DNA of 61,960 nt from Zygnema cylindricum (GCA_037447655.1 JBBHKE010001198.1:1-61960); one strand, 5' to 3'; numbered from the stretch's first letter, positions 11,624-22,971 are shown. Notes: generated from the sequence alone by a model not told the origin. Program-made: numbers and translations.

Positions 11624-12675
11624 TGCAATTATGTGTCAACCATTGGACTACAAAATATACAGGAAGCCTCTAGATAGTTATTAACTAACCCACTTTCAAT
11701 GGAAACCACTGCTACCCAAGTAGACAATCAAACAATCTGACTACTCCCCTGTGCAGCCTGGACTCCCGTTAGTCTGTAGAAAAAGAAATCTTTGAAAACG
11801 CCCAACCTGGCAATAAATTATAGGGTGGCAAAGATGCCAATTTATACAAACTCTCAAAGAGAGAGAGGACTATCTTCCTAATTTTTCCTAAGTCCTAGTT
11901 TTTCCTAGTTCCTCTCATAGCCCCTATCTACTACATGTACAAACGAATCAGAACATTATACAGTACCACAAAGTACTAGTGTCGATGTACTTTCTGTACG
12001 GCCTCTGTACGACAAGGCCATTAGGTGGACGCGTGTCCATTTTCCACTCGTCCGTACGTTCCTCGGAATTCCTGCGACCAAATGTTGTCTCTCCACGTGG
12101 CGCCAATTCATGCCACGTCACTAAATGCCAAAGTTACCATTCCGAGATTTCGGCGATGATGTGCGCCGTCAGATTTGACGCGAAATGTAATCTCAGCAGT
12201 AATAAATACTTGCGCGATATTTGTTTCGATTTCGAAACAAAATGCGCGATATGCGTTTCAAATAAGTATAGTACTTCGTACTTTATCAAACTGTATCTAT
12301 GCACGCCGTAAACCTTTTTAGTTAAATGATTTTTGTATAGTACAATAGTTTAAATACTAATCAAACCCTATATCTCCTTACAGACTTCTACGACAGACGA
12401 CAGATTGGTTAGAGCTAACGGCTACGCCGCGCTCTGTCGGTCGGGGGTTCGAGTCCTGCCGGACTCAACCTTTTGTTGAGAGTGACTTAAGTCACTCTTT
12501 ATTACTTCCCATGGAGCTGAGGCAGCCATGGCTCCATCGCTCTCTCTCCTTCAGTGACTACAACAAGTATGGAGGCGAGAGAGAAGAGATGGAGGCAAGC
12601 TGCCTACATTTTCTTTGTATGTTTTCCGCTTATTAATTTAGACCTAGAAAATACAATAAAACTTATTATTTTAAC
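11624..12675 (-). repeat. 3' LTR of A2
   Basis: Plus direction TGCAATTATG to ATTTTAACA. The purine tract TTAAGGGGAG lies at 12676-12685 on the element strand. It carries a CACGTGG box near 12095 and a TATA box (TGTATAAATTGG on the minus strand) near 11840. Confidence 0.92.
12395..12474 (+). ncRNA. tRNA-like module in A2 3' LTR (best copy)
   Basis: This is the clearest copy. CAGATTGGTTAGAGC resembles a tRNA D arm. GGTTCGAGTCC at 12446-12456 is an exact match to the Pol III B-box consensus. T4 lies at 12471-12474. The T stem is about 4 of 5 paired. The acceptor stem is absent. Immediately downstream are a CTCAAC-CTTTT-GTTGAG hairpin (12464-12480) and the perfect 20-bp palindrome AGAGTGACTTAAGTCACTCT (12479-12498). 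Confidence 0.5.
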
Positions 12676-12689
12676 ACTCCCCTTAATTT

Positions 12690-14120
12690 CTAGTCTAATA
12701 TTAACTTTTCTTTTAATCCACACTTTTCTCTGCAATATTTTAACTTTGGAGAGGGCACAGGTTTGGTCATCATGTCAGCCACCATTTTCTCATCAGATCT
12801 ATATACAAGATTCACTATTTTATTCTCCACTTTTTCTCTTACAAAACGTAATCTTATGTCTATATGTTTAGCCTTAAAATGATGTTTTGGATTGGCTGCA
12901 ATTGCTATGTCCGCTTGATTATCACAAAACACTTCATGCACTCCCTCCTTCATATACCCCAGTTCTTGCAGCAAGGACTTGACCCACTTCAACTCTTTCA
13001 CAGCAGAACAAGAGGCCATGTACTCAGCCTCCATAGTGGACTGAGCAACCACCTTTTGTTGCTTCCTGCTCCAACAGCAAGCACCTTCCCCAACATACAA
13101 CACATACCCAGAAGTGCATCGTCTCATAGGTGCGTACCCATAACTAGCGTCACTCCAAGTAGTGATGTCAGTGTGCTCCCCTCCCAAATGCAACCATAAC
13201 TCTCTAGTTCTTACCAGATATCTCATGACTCTCTTGGCTGCCTCCTAGTCTCTCTTCCTAGGATCATTAAGACTCCTACTGAGTACTCTAACTGCTGCCG
13301 CTATGTCTGGCCTGGTACAATTCATAAAATAGATTAAACTTCCTACGGCCTGTCTACAAGGGATAGACTTCATAATCTCTCTCTCATCTGGACTCATGTG
13401 ATCATCTAAGATCATCACTCCTCCTTCTACACTCCCATCACTTACTTTTTTCAAGTCCATGGGAGTGGTACAACTGTTAGCATTTTCCAGCTGGAATTTC
13501 TCAAGCATATTACCTATTGCTTCTTTCTAAGAAAGTCTGATAATCTTCTTCACCTTGTCTCTCTCCATTTGGATCCCTAAAATATATTTTGCCTCACCTA
13601 AATCTTTCATATCAAATCTACCCCTAAGATCTTTCTTCAGCCTATTGATCTTCTCCAAAGACTTACTTAACACAAGCAGATCATCCACATAAATTGCAAT
13701 GAAAATGACACCATTCTCATCTTCAGACATATAGATAAAATGGTCAGAGCTGATCCGGATATATCCAAGATCGATGAGAAACTCATCTAGTATGTTATTC
13801 CACTGTCCGGGAGCCAGCTTCTGTCCATATAAGGATTTCATGAGCTTGCAGACTTTGCTCTCTTCTCCTTCTTCCACGAACCCCTCGGGTTGCCTCATAA
13901 AAATATCTTCCTCTAACTCACCATTAAGAAAAGTTGTCTTAATGTCCATCAAGTGGATTTCCATGTCTTCCGCCGCTGCCAGACTGAGGAGTATCCTTAC
14001 TGAGGGTAACCGAACAATTAGAGCAAAGGTCTCCTCATAGTCAATCCCCTCTTTTTGAGTGAATCCCTTTGCTACCAATCGAGCCTTATATCTCTCAATG
14101 GTATTATATGGGTTCAGTTT
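12690..14120 (-). pseudogene. A2 reverse transcriptase and RNase H
   Basis: RT is seen at 13527-14078 with FTQKEGIDYEETFA, the first catalytic Asp in MDIKTTFLNG, and YVDDLLVLSK holding the YVDD active site. RNase H follows at 12690-13508: TTWSDASYG (first Asp), STMEAEYMA (Glu), VFCDNQADIAIA (Asp), then KHIDIR and the copia C-terminal VADMMTKPVPS. Breaks separate 13508 from 13527 and 13226 from 13245. Catalytic residues are retained but the frame is not. Confidence 0.92.
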
Positions 14121-15841
14121 TAGTTTAAATACCCATTTTCACCCAATATGTTTTTCTGTGTGGAGGACAATATCGCTAGTTCCCGAGTATTTGCTTCCAT
14201 GATAGAAGCCATCTCATCATTTATGGCTCTAATCCATCTTTCTTTCTCTGGACTATTCACTGCCTCCGAGTAAGACTGAGGCTCATCAGGGTGAGATAGC
14301 TTAGTTACCTTATGAGCGGCTTGTTTTTCGTGTAATCTTTTGCTACTCCTCCTTTCTCCCTCAAACTTCGAAGCTAGAATGGATGGGAGTCTTGGATTTC
14401 TTCTCACTGTCTCATCGGCTCCCTTGTCCATGGAAACCGGTTCTTGTCCCGCTTCTTCTATCTCCTCGAAGTCCATAGGAGTATGTGAGGTTTCTGGTGA
14501 GTCTCCTGTATCTTGGATCTCCCCTGAATCTGTAATCACGGTTTCACTCATGTCCCTTTCGGGAACGACCGAGTTCTCCTCACTTTCGGACTCAAATCTG
14601 ATTCTTATCTTCTTTGTATATTTGAAGGGGTCAAATGACTTTCCTTCATCCATGACAACTAAGTGTTTAACCAGAATGATATCTTTCTTTGCTAAGTCAT
14701 ATACTCTATATCCCTTAACATCCTCATCATATCCCACAAAGTATCCAGGTTTTCCCTTTGCATCTAGTTTCCAATTTTTCCTATCCGTGTCAAGACTGTA
14801 AACTTGGCTACCGAATACTTTAAGGTGTGAGATATATGGTTTCCTTCCAACCCATCTCTCATAAGGTGTCACTCCCTTTACAGCTGAGGTAAGGACTCTA
14901 TTTTTAATGTAGTTGGCACAAATCATTGCTTCTGCCCAAAATCTCTTTCCTATTTTCTAGTCTGCCAACATACTGCATGCACTATCTCCTAGGGTTTGAT
15001 CCGACCTCTCAGCTACCCAATTTTGTTCCGGGTTATATGGTACAATTTTCAGGTGATGCACTCCCTCATCTCTCAAATATTCCTCAAACTGGTCAGAGGT
15101 ATATTCCCCCCGATTATCACTCGTTATCCTCTTAATGGGGGTTTTATGCAACTTCTCACTTCAAGCTTTATATTCTTTGAAGTAAGTTGATGTTTCAAAC
15201 TTTGTTTTCAGAAAGTAGACTCTACAGTATCTAGACTAGTCATTGGTTATTGTCATCATAAACCTCTTTCCTCCAACCGAAGGTACTTTTGCCGGACCCC
15301 AAATATCTGTGTGGACCACATCTAACACTTTCTCACCTCTATATGTGGCCGATTTGGGAAAGGGAAGTCAGTGAGCCTTACCTTGAGCACAACCACTACA
15401 ATCATCCATCATTTCATTATCCCCAAACTAAATGCCTTCTACTACCCCAAGCTTTTTCATTTTCCTCAACCTATCAAAATGCACATGCCCCAACTGCTTT
15501 TGCCAAATCATCAGCTTAGGAACACCAACATAGTAAGCATTCTTCTTTTCATTACTCAGTTAAGCCTAAACATTCCTTGGTTACCCTTATCTGCCGTGAA
15601 GTAAACTTCATCCCCATACTTAGCTGTAAAGACTCCGTTTCTAGAAAAGGTATCAAACTCTTTGTCATCTAGCACAGACGTAGACACAAGATTTTTACTC
15701 AGCTGAGGAATGTAGAGTACATCTGTGAATGTAAGTATAGAAGTTTTCCCTCCACTAAGACTTTCAGATATACTGATCCCACTAGATCTGTAGTAACCAC
15801 TCTCACATCCCCATACTCTATCTCTACAATAGGGATCTTTC
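14120..15841 (-). pseudogene. A2 integrase
   Basis: The catalytic core is visible at 14957-15151: KRITSDNRGEY (second Asp; usual SDNGGEY) and NWVAERSDQT holding the catalytic Glu. The C-terminal part at 14120-14926 has the copia GKPGYFVGYDEDVKGYRVYD block and an acidic Ser/Glu linker to RT. The zinc-binding region at about 15400-15600 is broken by frameshifts. Integrase joins the cDNA to host DNA. Confidence 0.88.
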
Positions 15842-16993
15842 TTAGCTTAGTGAAGAGTTCTTAACGCGACACATATGCAAGGATGCACCTGAGTCGATGA
15901 TCCATCCTTCCTCTGGAGCTGCCCGAATTGCTCGAAGGGCACACTTTTGTCTCCAAGGGATCTCGTTCTCCTCCAGACTCTCGTTCAGAAGAAGCTCCCC
16001 ATCCTCCTTGGAGGACTCATCCTCGGTTTCTCCCGTCACTTTTGTAACCACAAGTGCCTTTTTCTTCCCTCCGGAAGAACCCACTCCACGATTCTCTTGG
16101 AGCCTCAGCTCGGACAGCTTGACACAATCTGCGATGAAGTGTCTAGGCTTTTTGCAAAAATGATAAAGACCCTTTTGGGGCCTCGGTCCCCCAGAATGAT
16201 CTCTTTCCCCTTTGTAAGGTTTCTTCGGGTCCTTCCCCATCGGTCCCCTCCTGCTGTTAGAGCTTGAATGCTCTTTCCTCTTCTCCTAATCTCAATTGTG
16301 TTTTCTTGCACAAGTATCATCCTTTCCACTTTGTTGCATTTCCATGAACTATCAGGCGATTCCTGTACTTGGTACACTATGTTATCAAACTCATTTGGTA
16401 ACATCATCATGAGTGTGTTAACTTTCATTTTCATTGTACCTGTCCACCTGGCACTTTCCATTTCCATATACAAATAAGAAAGATCATTACAGTAATCTAA
16501 CATCTTTCCTCCTTTGTAAGTGTAACTCACTAGCTTTTGCTCAGCCAACTGGAGCTCCTGAATAGTTCCAGCTCTATAAATCTCCACCAAACTCACCCAC
16601 AACTCCTCGGCCTTGTAAATGTGAAGATGGGGGGTGGCCAACGCTTGAGTGAGGTGCCTCAGAATGAAGTCTTGGCAGCCATGTTTACATCCTCCCACAT
16701 TTGATTGTCGTTCTCCGCGGTCTTCACGGTCGCCCCTCTCGGTACTGTGGCAATAGGAGTGAAGGGTGTCTCCTTCCCTTTCCCCTTTTTGGACACACTG
16801 CTGTCCCCATCATCTGCCTCCTCTGCTGAGGCAGCCGTCCCATCATCTGCCTCCTCTGCTGAGGCAGCCGTTGCTGCAGGAAACCTTTTGTCCACTGACG
16901 ATACCCCAATATCATTTTTCGCACAAAGCTCCCATCATCATGGCTTCCCAATAGATGAACTTAGATCGATTGAAGGTGGGCACCCTAGCGGGT
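15842..16993 (-). pseudogene. A2 gag and protease
   Basis: Gag blocks are FILRHLTQALATPHLHIYK, ELWVSLVEIYRAGTIQELQL and ILVQENTIEIRR (16105-16698), preceded by an Ala/Glu-rich stretch with a duplicated AASAEEADDG near 16800-16870. The zinc knuckle reads YHFCKKPRHFIADC: its first Cys is Tyr and the usual Gly is Arg. The protease motif GWIIDSGASLHMC follows near 15860-15900. A frameshift joins gag to the knuckle. Confidence 0.88.
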
Positions 16994-17005
16994 GGGCCCA
17001 AAACT
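16994..17005 (-). promoter_or_regulatory. A2 primer-binding site
   Basis: The minus strand reads AGTTTTGGGCCCA next to the 5' LTR, a slightly mutated form of AGGTTATGGGCCCA, complementary to the initiator tRNA-Met anticodon arm. Confidence 0.8.
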
Positions 17006-18053
17006 TGCAATTCTGTGTCCTCCATTGGACTACAGAATATACAAGAAGCCTCTAGATAGTTATTAACTAACCCACTTTCAATTGAAACCACTGCTACCCA
17101 AGTAGACAAGCAGATAATCTGACTACACTCCTGTGCAGCATAGACTCTTTTGAGTGCGTAGAAAAAAAAATCTCTGAAAACGCCCAACGAGGCGATAAGT
17201 TATAGGGTGGCAAAGATGCCAATTTATACAAACTCTCAAAGAGAGAGAGGATTATCTTCCTAATATTTCCTAAGTCCTAGTTTTTCCTAGTTCCTCTCAC
17301 TGCCCCTATCTACTGTATGTACGAACCAATTAGAACATTGTACAGTACCAAAAAGTACTACTGTCGATGTACTTTCTGTACGGCCTCTGTACGATAAGGC
17401 CATTAGGTGGACGCGTGTCCATTTTCCACTTGTCCATACGTTCCTCAGAATTCTTGCGACCAAATGTTGTCTCTCCACATGGCGCAAGGTCATGTCACAT
17501 CACTAAATGCCAAAGTTACCATTCCGGGATTTCGGCGATGATGTGCGCCGTCAGATTTTACGGGAAATGTAATCTCAGCCGTAAACAATACTTACGCGAT
17601 ATTTGTTTCGATGTCGAAACAAAATGCGCGATATGCGTTTAAAATTAGTATAGTACTTCGTACTTTATCAAATTGTATCTATGCAAGCCATAAATTTTTT
17701 CAGTTAAATGATTTTTGTATAGTACAATAGTTTAAATACTAATCAAACCCTATATCTCATAACGGACTTCTACGACAGACTGGTTACAGCTAACGGCTAC
17801 GCCGCGCTTTACCGGTAGGGGGTGCGAGTCCTGCCGGACTCAACCTTTTGTTGAGAGTGACTTAAGTCACTCTTTAGTCCTTCCCATGGAGCTAAGGCGG
17901 CCATGGCTCCATCGCTCTCTCTCTCCAACAGTGAAAACAACAAATATAGGGGCGAGAGAGAAGAGATGGAGGCAGACTGCCTACATTTTCTTTGTATGTT
18001 TTCCGCTAATTAATTTAGACCTAGAAAATACAATAAAACTAATTATTTCAACA
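17006..18053 (-). repeat. 5' LTR of A2
   Basis: 1048 bp, plus direction TGCAATTCTG to ATTTCAACA, ending at the GGTTT target duplication. It is clearly diverged from its 3' partner by many substitutions and small indels (the G-box has become CACATGG near 17476), so A2 is much older than C. Confidence 0.92.
17776..17849 (+). ncRNA. tRNA-like module in A2 5' LTR
   Basis: CAGACTGGTTACAGC, B-box-like GGTGCGAGTCC (17821-17831), T4 at 17846-17849, then the same two hairpins as in the 3' LTR, including the 20-bp palindrome. Confidence 0.42.
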
Positions 18054-18058
18054 GGTTT

Positions 18059-18532
18059 TGTCATCATATCAGCCACCATTTCCTCATCAGAATTATACAC
18101 AAGATTCAAAATCTTATTCTCATTTTTTTCTCTCACGAAACTCAATCTTATGTCTATATGCTTAGCCTTAAAATGATGCTTTGGATTAACTGCAATTGCA
18201 ATGGCAGCTTGATTATCACAAAACACTTCATGCACTCCCTCCTTCATATACCCCAGTTATGGCAACAATGACTTAACCCACATCAACTCTTTCATACTGG
18301 AACAAGAGGCCATGTACTCAGCCTCCATAATAGACTGAGCAACCACCTTTTGTTGCTTACTGCTCTAACAACAAGCACCTTCCCCCACATACAACACATA
18401 TCGAGAAGTGCATCTTCTCATAGGCGGATCCCGATAAATGACATCACTCAAAATAGTGATGTCAATGTGCTCTCCTCCAAAATGCAACCATAACTCTCTC
18501 ATTCCCACTAGATATCTCATGACTCTCTTGGC
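18059..18532 (-). pseudogene. A1 RNase H, right piece after A2
   Basis: The minus strand reads VHEVFCDNQAAIAIAVNPKH, AKHIDIRLSFVREK and VADMMTKPV, with an in-frame match to A2 RNase H. Upstream it has GYVLYVGEGACC at 18365-18440. Stops lie between. It ends at TTGGC where element B entered. Confidence 0.9.
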
Positions 18533-19594
18533 TGAAACTCTAAGACATCCATAAGTCCTCAGAGTAAGCAGCTCATCGAAGCCTCTAGGATAACCTTGAC
18601 CCCTTTGTGTTTCAGCAAGAACAACTGCCACCCTGGTAGTTAAGAACTCTGACCACCTTCACCCTTGTAAAGGCAAGGGTCCCTTGAGTCGATAGCAAAA
18701 AGAATCTCTGAATTTGCTCCCCTGAGCAGTAAGTTACAGAGGCTCAAAGTTGGCCTATTGTACAGAAGCTCTCTGGGAGAGAGGGTCCTATCTTCTAATT
18801 TTTCTAAGTCCTGTCTCTCTCACAAACTCTATCTATTGGTGTACGGCACCAATCATATTAAACTGTCGTACATAAAAGTACATCCGCCGGTGTACTTTAT
18901 GTACGGAAGTTGTACGACATGGCCTAAAATTCAACACATGTCATATCCGAAATCGGTGCCGTAATCCTCGGAGATATCGGGATCCAACGCAATTTCTCCA
19001 CGTGTCATCCAATATGGCGATGACCATAAACCGCCGAGAATCTTTTCGCGATCTCGGCTTTCTTCCGGCCGTTCGATTAAATGCAGATTTCAATCGCAGT
19101 CGTTATAAATACATGCGGGGTCTTTGTTTTGTAAAAGAAACAAAATGCGCGGTACTTGATTTTTGTCCATACCGTAATCCGTACGTTTATATAACAGGTT
19201 CTATGTAACCGTAAACATCCGCCGTTTAATGAATATTTCTACGTCGTAACATATAAATACAAATCAAACCTAATAGTATTTATCGGAACTTCTAGACTTA
19301 ACGGCTAGGGCTACCGGCTACCAGCACTTTGACCGTCGGCAGGTGTCAGGATCAAATCTTGTCACCGACATATACCTTTTAGTAAATAAACCTTCCTATC
19401 TGTTAATTGAATAATCTATTTCCCGTAAACCTCTGGATAGCCTATGTAGCCATGGATGTAGCTTCCTCTCCAACTTCTCAGTGACTGCAACAAGTGTGGG
19501 AATTTGAGAGAGAAGTTTGAGGCAGACTTCCTCAGCTTCTTTCTATATACCAATTTAGACCTAGAAAATAATGTAATAACCATTGATTTTTACA
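18533..19594 (-). repeat. 3' LTR of B
   Basis: Plus direction TGAAACTCTAAG to GATTTTTACA. A degenerate purine tract (ACGGGGTG on the element strand) adjoins at 19595. A CACGTGTC box lies near 19000. Many differences from the 5' copy point to an older insertion than C. Confidence 0.9.
19296..19380 (+). ncRNA. tRNA-like module in B 3' LTR
   Basis: ACGGCTAGGGCTACCGGCTAC resembles the D arm. B-box-like AGGATCAAATC follows, inside a GTCGG/CCGAC stem. T4 lies at 19377-19380. Antisense to B genes. Confidence 0.38.
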
Positions 19595-19823
19595 CACCCC
19601 GTATTTTCTAGTCAATCTTTAATTTCAGACCTCACTTCTCCCTAAAAAAAAATAGTTTAGGGGAAGGCACAGGTTGGGTCATCATATCTGCTACCATCTC
19701 ACTATCTGGTCGGTACTCTAAACTGATTATTTTGTTTTCTACTTTCTCTCTAACAAAACAGAGTCTAATGTCCATGTGTTTAGCTTTTAAATGATGTTTA
19801 GGATTGGCAGAAATAGCGATTGC
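19595..19823 (-). pseudogene. B RNase H C-terminal end, left of C
   Basis: The minus strand reads AISANPKHHLKAKHMDIRLC and VADMMTQPVPSPK at 19632-19820, the end of the RNase H, running to the 3' LTR. It is interrupted by element C at ATTGC and continues at 24199. Confidence 0.9.
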
Positions 19824-20556
19824 TGAAACTCTGAGACCTCCATTGGCCCTCAGAGTATGCAGATCCAAAAGAAGCTAATCTAGATAGTGCCGACTCCAAG
19901 TTAATATAAACCCAAGTGACTGACCCCTTGACAGTCAGAACCCCAATATAGATTCACCCCTGTGAAATAACACTTTCTGTGTGCTCAGTTCCACCACAGA
20001 ATGCAAAGTTAGAATATGAGATTTGGACACATTCACCCACTTTGACTTTCCCTTAGAAATACAGCCACCCTGGCAGACAAAAACTATGACCGACTACACC
20101 CCTGTGTAGCCTAGACTCCCCTGAGTCCGCAGCAAAAAGAATCACTGAAAATGGTCAAGTAAATTGATAGTTATGGCTGGCCAAAGTTTGCCATTTATAC
20201 AGGGTGCTCTCTGGGAGAGGCAGCTGCCTACCCAAAATTTTCTAAGTCCTATTCCCTCTCTAAAACTCTATCTACTGAAGTACGGCACCAATCAAATTAC
20301 TGTGTCGTACAGAAAAGTACAGGTGCCGGTGTACTTTCTGTACGGCCATTGTACGACATGGCCAAAATGTCGACACGTGTCAAATCAGGATTAGTTCGTG
20401 TAATCTCCGGAATTCCCGTAGTCCAATGTTATCACGCCACGTGTCACTTGACGTGACAAAGACCGTAAAACGCCAAAAATGCCTTTTCCGTGATCGCGGC
20501 GCCTATCGTGGCCGTCCGATCAAGACCGGCTATAATCGTAGCCGCTGAAATTCGAC

Positions 20557-20649
20557 GCGCGGTATTTGTTTCGCTATCGAAACAAATGCGCGGTATTTGT
20601 TTCGCTGTCGAAACAAATGCGCGGTATTTGTTTCGCTATCGAAACAAAT
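20557..20649. repeat. Triple 31-bp repeat with internal dyad (C 3' LTR)
   Basis: Three copies (20557, 20588, 20619) of GCGCGGTATTTGTTTCGCTA plus TCGAAACAAAT. Each contains the dyad TTTGTTTCG/CGAAACAAA. Other LTRs in the window carry a single version (for example near 12215 and 17600). The 5' LTR of C has the same triple at 23685-23777. Confidence 0.95.
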
Positions 20650-20798
20650 GCGTGGTATCCGTTCTGCCCCCATTCCGTACTTCGTACTAAACTAAACTGT
20701 ATCTATGTACTAAGTATGTATTAGCCGTTAAACGGATTAATCTACATATAACGATTTATATATTTGTCAAACCCTATATATCGTAATATCTGTTCTAG

Positions 20799-20881
20799 AC
20801 ATAACGGCTAGAGCTAACGGCTAACGCGGATTGATGACGGTAGGTACCAGGATCAATTCCTGGGTCCGTCAACCAACTTTT
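20799..20881 (+). ncRNA. tRNA-like module in C 3' LTR
   Basis: CGGCTAGAGCTAACGG is D-arm-like. CCAGG-ATCAATT-CCTGG forms a perfect 5-bp stem with a 7-base loop, matching T-arm geometry and overlapping the B-box-like GGATCAATTCC. T4 lies at 20878-20881 inside an ACCAA/TTGGT hairpin. Confidence 0.45.
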
Positions 20882-21093
20882 GGTAAGACTACATAATTTA
20901 CCCCCTGTCTTCTCTAGAGAGCCTAGGCAGCCATGGCTCTAGCTCCCTATCCAGCCTTCAGTGACTACGACAAGTATGGGGGCTTGGAAAGGGGAGTTAG
21001 AGGCAGACCGCCTCAGCTCTTTTTCTATCCTAATACAGACCTATAAAATACTCAAATATCAACACTCCCCTTATTTTCTAGTCTATTTTTCTT

Positions 21094-22971
21094 TTAACTT
21101 CCACAAACAAGTAAACAAACACCCCCTCCCCTTTTTCTTTTCTTTTTCCTTTTTCCTTTTCCTTTCATAAAACTTAAGTATTTAACACAGTGGATAAAAT
21201 GAACTGAAATGATAATTGTATCACATATTTTATTTAACATCCCATTTTTCTTAAACCCGAGCAAAGATTTTATCCACCTCTTCCCTTTTCCATCCACACT
21301 AAATCCACTTTCCCTCTTGAAATTCAAACAACCAGCCCCATCCCCAACCTTCAACACATACCCGGATGATAACCCTTTTACAGGCACATCTTCACAAGAG
21401 ACATCACACCAAGTAGTGATGTCAAATCCATCCACCTCCAAATATTCCCAAAAACCACTAGTCCCCACTAAGTTCCTCATAAGATCTACATCTTCCGTAA
21501 TCATATTTTTATCCATGATAATTACCCCATTTTCTGAACTTCCCTCACTGTCTCCCATGGAATTCTTTCCACTATCACTTTCTATTTTAATTCCCAATAA
21601 ATATTTCTCTTCTCCCCTATCTTTTAAAACCCCCTCTAGAATTAATTCTCCCCTTTCCTCGGAATCCGTTGAAGTCTCCCTTTCCGACCAGTTTTCTGTT
21701 TCCAAAATATTTATGAAACTATCCTCAATATTTTGAACTTCTTCAAGTATCTCCTCTCTCTTTACTTCCCTTATACCTCCAAAAGCACACTGTTGCCTTC
21801 GTCCTATTTCTGTGTACTTTTCTCTCTTCCCCATTCTACCGATGTGAAGAAGCTCCAATTTTTCTTCATCCTCTTTCTCCTCTTCCTCTTCGTCCTCCTC
21901 ATCCACATTCCAACTTCTAAGTTTTTCCAAACAAGGGCATTCCTCCATATAATGACCCGGTTCCCTACAAAAGAAGCAAACCCCTTTTTTCAAAGCTCCC
22001 GTGCCTTTTCCTCTCCCTCTCTTTCCACCAAAGTTCCGATAAGGTTTACCTTTGTCTTTCTTTCTCTCATCACGCTTCCGCTCGTCACCACCGTTCTTTT
22101 CATCACGCTTCCGCTCGTCACCGCCGTTCCTCTCATCACGATTCCGCCAATCACCACCAGCTGAAAATGCATTGACCCTGTCCTTTCCCCTACGAAGCTC
22201 CAAAGTGCTTTCCCTCACAAGAATTATCCCCATGGTAAAGCTCCAAGTCCATGAGGAGCCATCCATTGCCTGCATACGACAAATTATGTTTTCGTACTCA
22301 TCTGGGAGTTTCATAATTAGTGTATTAATCTTACTCTCCTCAGATTCTACATATCCCGCACTAGTAAGCTCAACATATAACGCAGCAATATCATTACAAA
22401 ACTCTATCATGCTACCGCCTTTATAAACGTAGGCATCTATTTCTTGTTTTACTAATTGCTGCCTCTGAATAGTCTCACTCTTATAAATCTGAGTTAGTGC
22501 TTCCCATATCTCCGAAGACTTAGTTAGACTTAAAAGAGTGATAGCTATCGACTTAGACACATATCTAAGTATGAGATGTTTTGCTATAGTGTTTTTGTAT
22601 ACCCATATTTTCCTGTCATTTTCTTCAGTTTTAATCCCTACATGTGGTACCATAGCTGAGAGCCTAGCTCCCCTCACCATAGGTGTCCCTTTTTCCTTCT
22701 CCCCTATTTCCCCATCCACGGAAAGGTTTTTCCCTTCACCTTCCGTTGCATCTGAACTCCGGGTGATATTCTGGACAGTCTCAGATGATTCTCCGTAGTA
22801 AGCTCCTCCAAAGCTAGGTGGCGGACATCTCACTTGTCCCGCAACAATTCCCCATAAGTGCTTCTCGAAAAGCAATCCCTCCATTGTAAACGCCCAATAC
22901 GTGAAGCCTGTTCCATCAAACATAGGCACCCTAGATGGTGGGCCCATAACCTGAAACTCTGAGACCTCCAT
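21094..22971 (-). CDS. Gag fused to shrunken RT/RNase H remnants (element C)
   Basis: One uninterrupted 625-codon frame whose first ATG is 20 bp inside the 5' LTR edge. Residues 1-270 are copia gag, starting MEVSEFQVMGPPSRVPMFDG. A stretch with three ERKRDE-type repeats follows at about 275-310. CFFCREPGHYMEEC near 335 is an intact CCHC zinc knuckle, and then comes an acidic segment. Next are short relics in frame: KYLLGIKIESD from the RT end, FDITTWCDVSCEDVPVKGLS from RNase H with its first Asp kept, and WIKSLLGFK. The RNase H Glu region, protease, integrase and RT core (no YVDD) are missing. The tail is basic (KGKGKRKKKRKR). Likely role: a capsid protein that could package C RNA. An ATG just inside the LTR is unusual, and a start at Met30 or later is possible. 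Confidence 0.85.
   Translation of the reverse strand: MEVSEFQVMGPPSRVPMFDGTGFTYWAFTMEGLLFEKHLWGIVAGQVRCPPPSFGGAYYGESSETVQNITRSSDATEGEGKNLSVDGEIGEKEKGTPMVRGARLSAMVPHVGIKTEENDRKIWVYKNTIAKHLILRYVSKSIAITLLSLTKSSEIWEALTQIYKSETIQRQQLVKQEIDAYVYKGGSMIEFCNDIAALYVELTSAGYVESEESKINTLIMKLPDEYENIICRMQAMDGSSWTWSFTMGIILVRESTLELRRGKDRVNAFSAGGDWRNRDERNGGDERKRDEKNGGDERKRDERKKDKGKPYRNFGGKRGRGKGTGALKKGVCFFCREPGHYMEECPCLEKLRSWNVDEEDEEEEEKEDEEKLELLHIGRMGKREKYTEIGRRQQCAFGGIREVKREEILEEVQNIEDSFINILETENWSERETSTDSEERGELILEGVLKDRGEEKYLLGIKIESDSGKNSMGDSEGSSENGVIIMDKNMITEDVDLMRNLVGTSGFWEYLEVDGFDITTWCDVSCEDVPVKGLSSGYVLKVGDGAGCLNFKRESGFSVDGKGKRWIKSLLGFKKNGMLNKICDTIIISVHFIHCVKYLSFMKGKGKRKKKRKRGGGVCLLVCGS
22939..22951 (-). promoter_or_regulatory. 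C primer-binding site (half initiator tRNA-Met)
   Basis: The minus strand reads GGTTATGGGCCCA directly after the 5' LTR. It is an exact complement of the tRNA-iMet anticodon arm sequence TGGGCCCATAACC. It is the best preserved primer site together with those of B and A1, and it also encodes part of the gag N-terminus. Confidence 0.9.

Larger units (their letters stand above)
11624..18053 (-). mobile_element. Copia element A2, inserted in A1
   Basis: A 6.4-kb element with both LTRs (1052 and 1048 bp), primer site, gag, protease, integrase, RT, RNase H and purine tract, all on the minus strand. A perfect 5-bp target duplication GGTTT flanks it (11619-11623 and 18054-18058). The interrupted A1 sequence rejoins as GCACAGGTTTTGTCATCAT, matching the same region of A2. 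All genes have stops or frameshifts, so it is inactive. Confidence 0.93.
19824..21064 (-). repeat. 3' LTR of C
   Basis: Plus direction TGAAACTCTGAGACC to AATATCAACA. It holds CACGTGTCACTTGACGTGAC near 20439, a minus-strand TATA box (TATAAATGG, 20191-20199), and three tandem 31-bp repeats at 20557-20649. It is nearly identical to 22952-24193. Confidence 0.95.

Noticed and set aside
12395-12474. A functional tRNA gene
   Set aside because: B box and D-arm-like parts are present but the acceptor stem does not pair and no clear 7-base anticodon loop can be placed, so it is called tRNA-like only.
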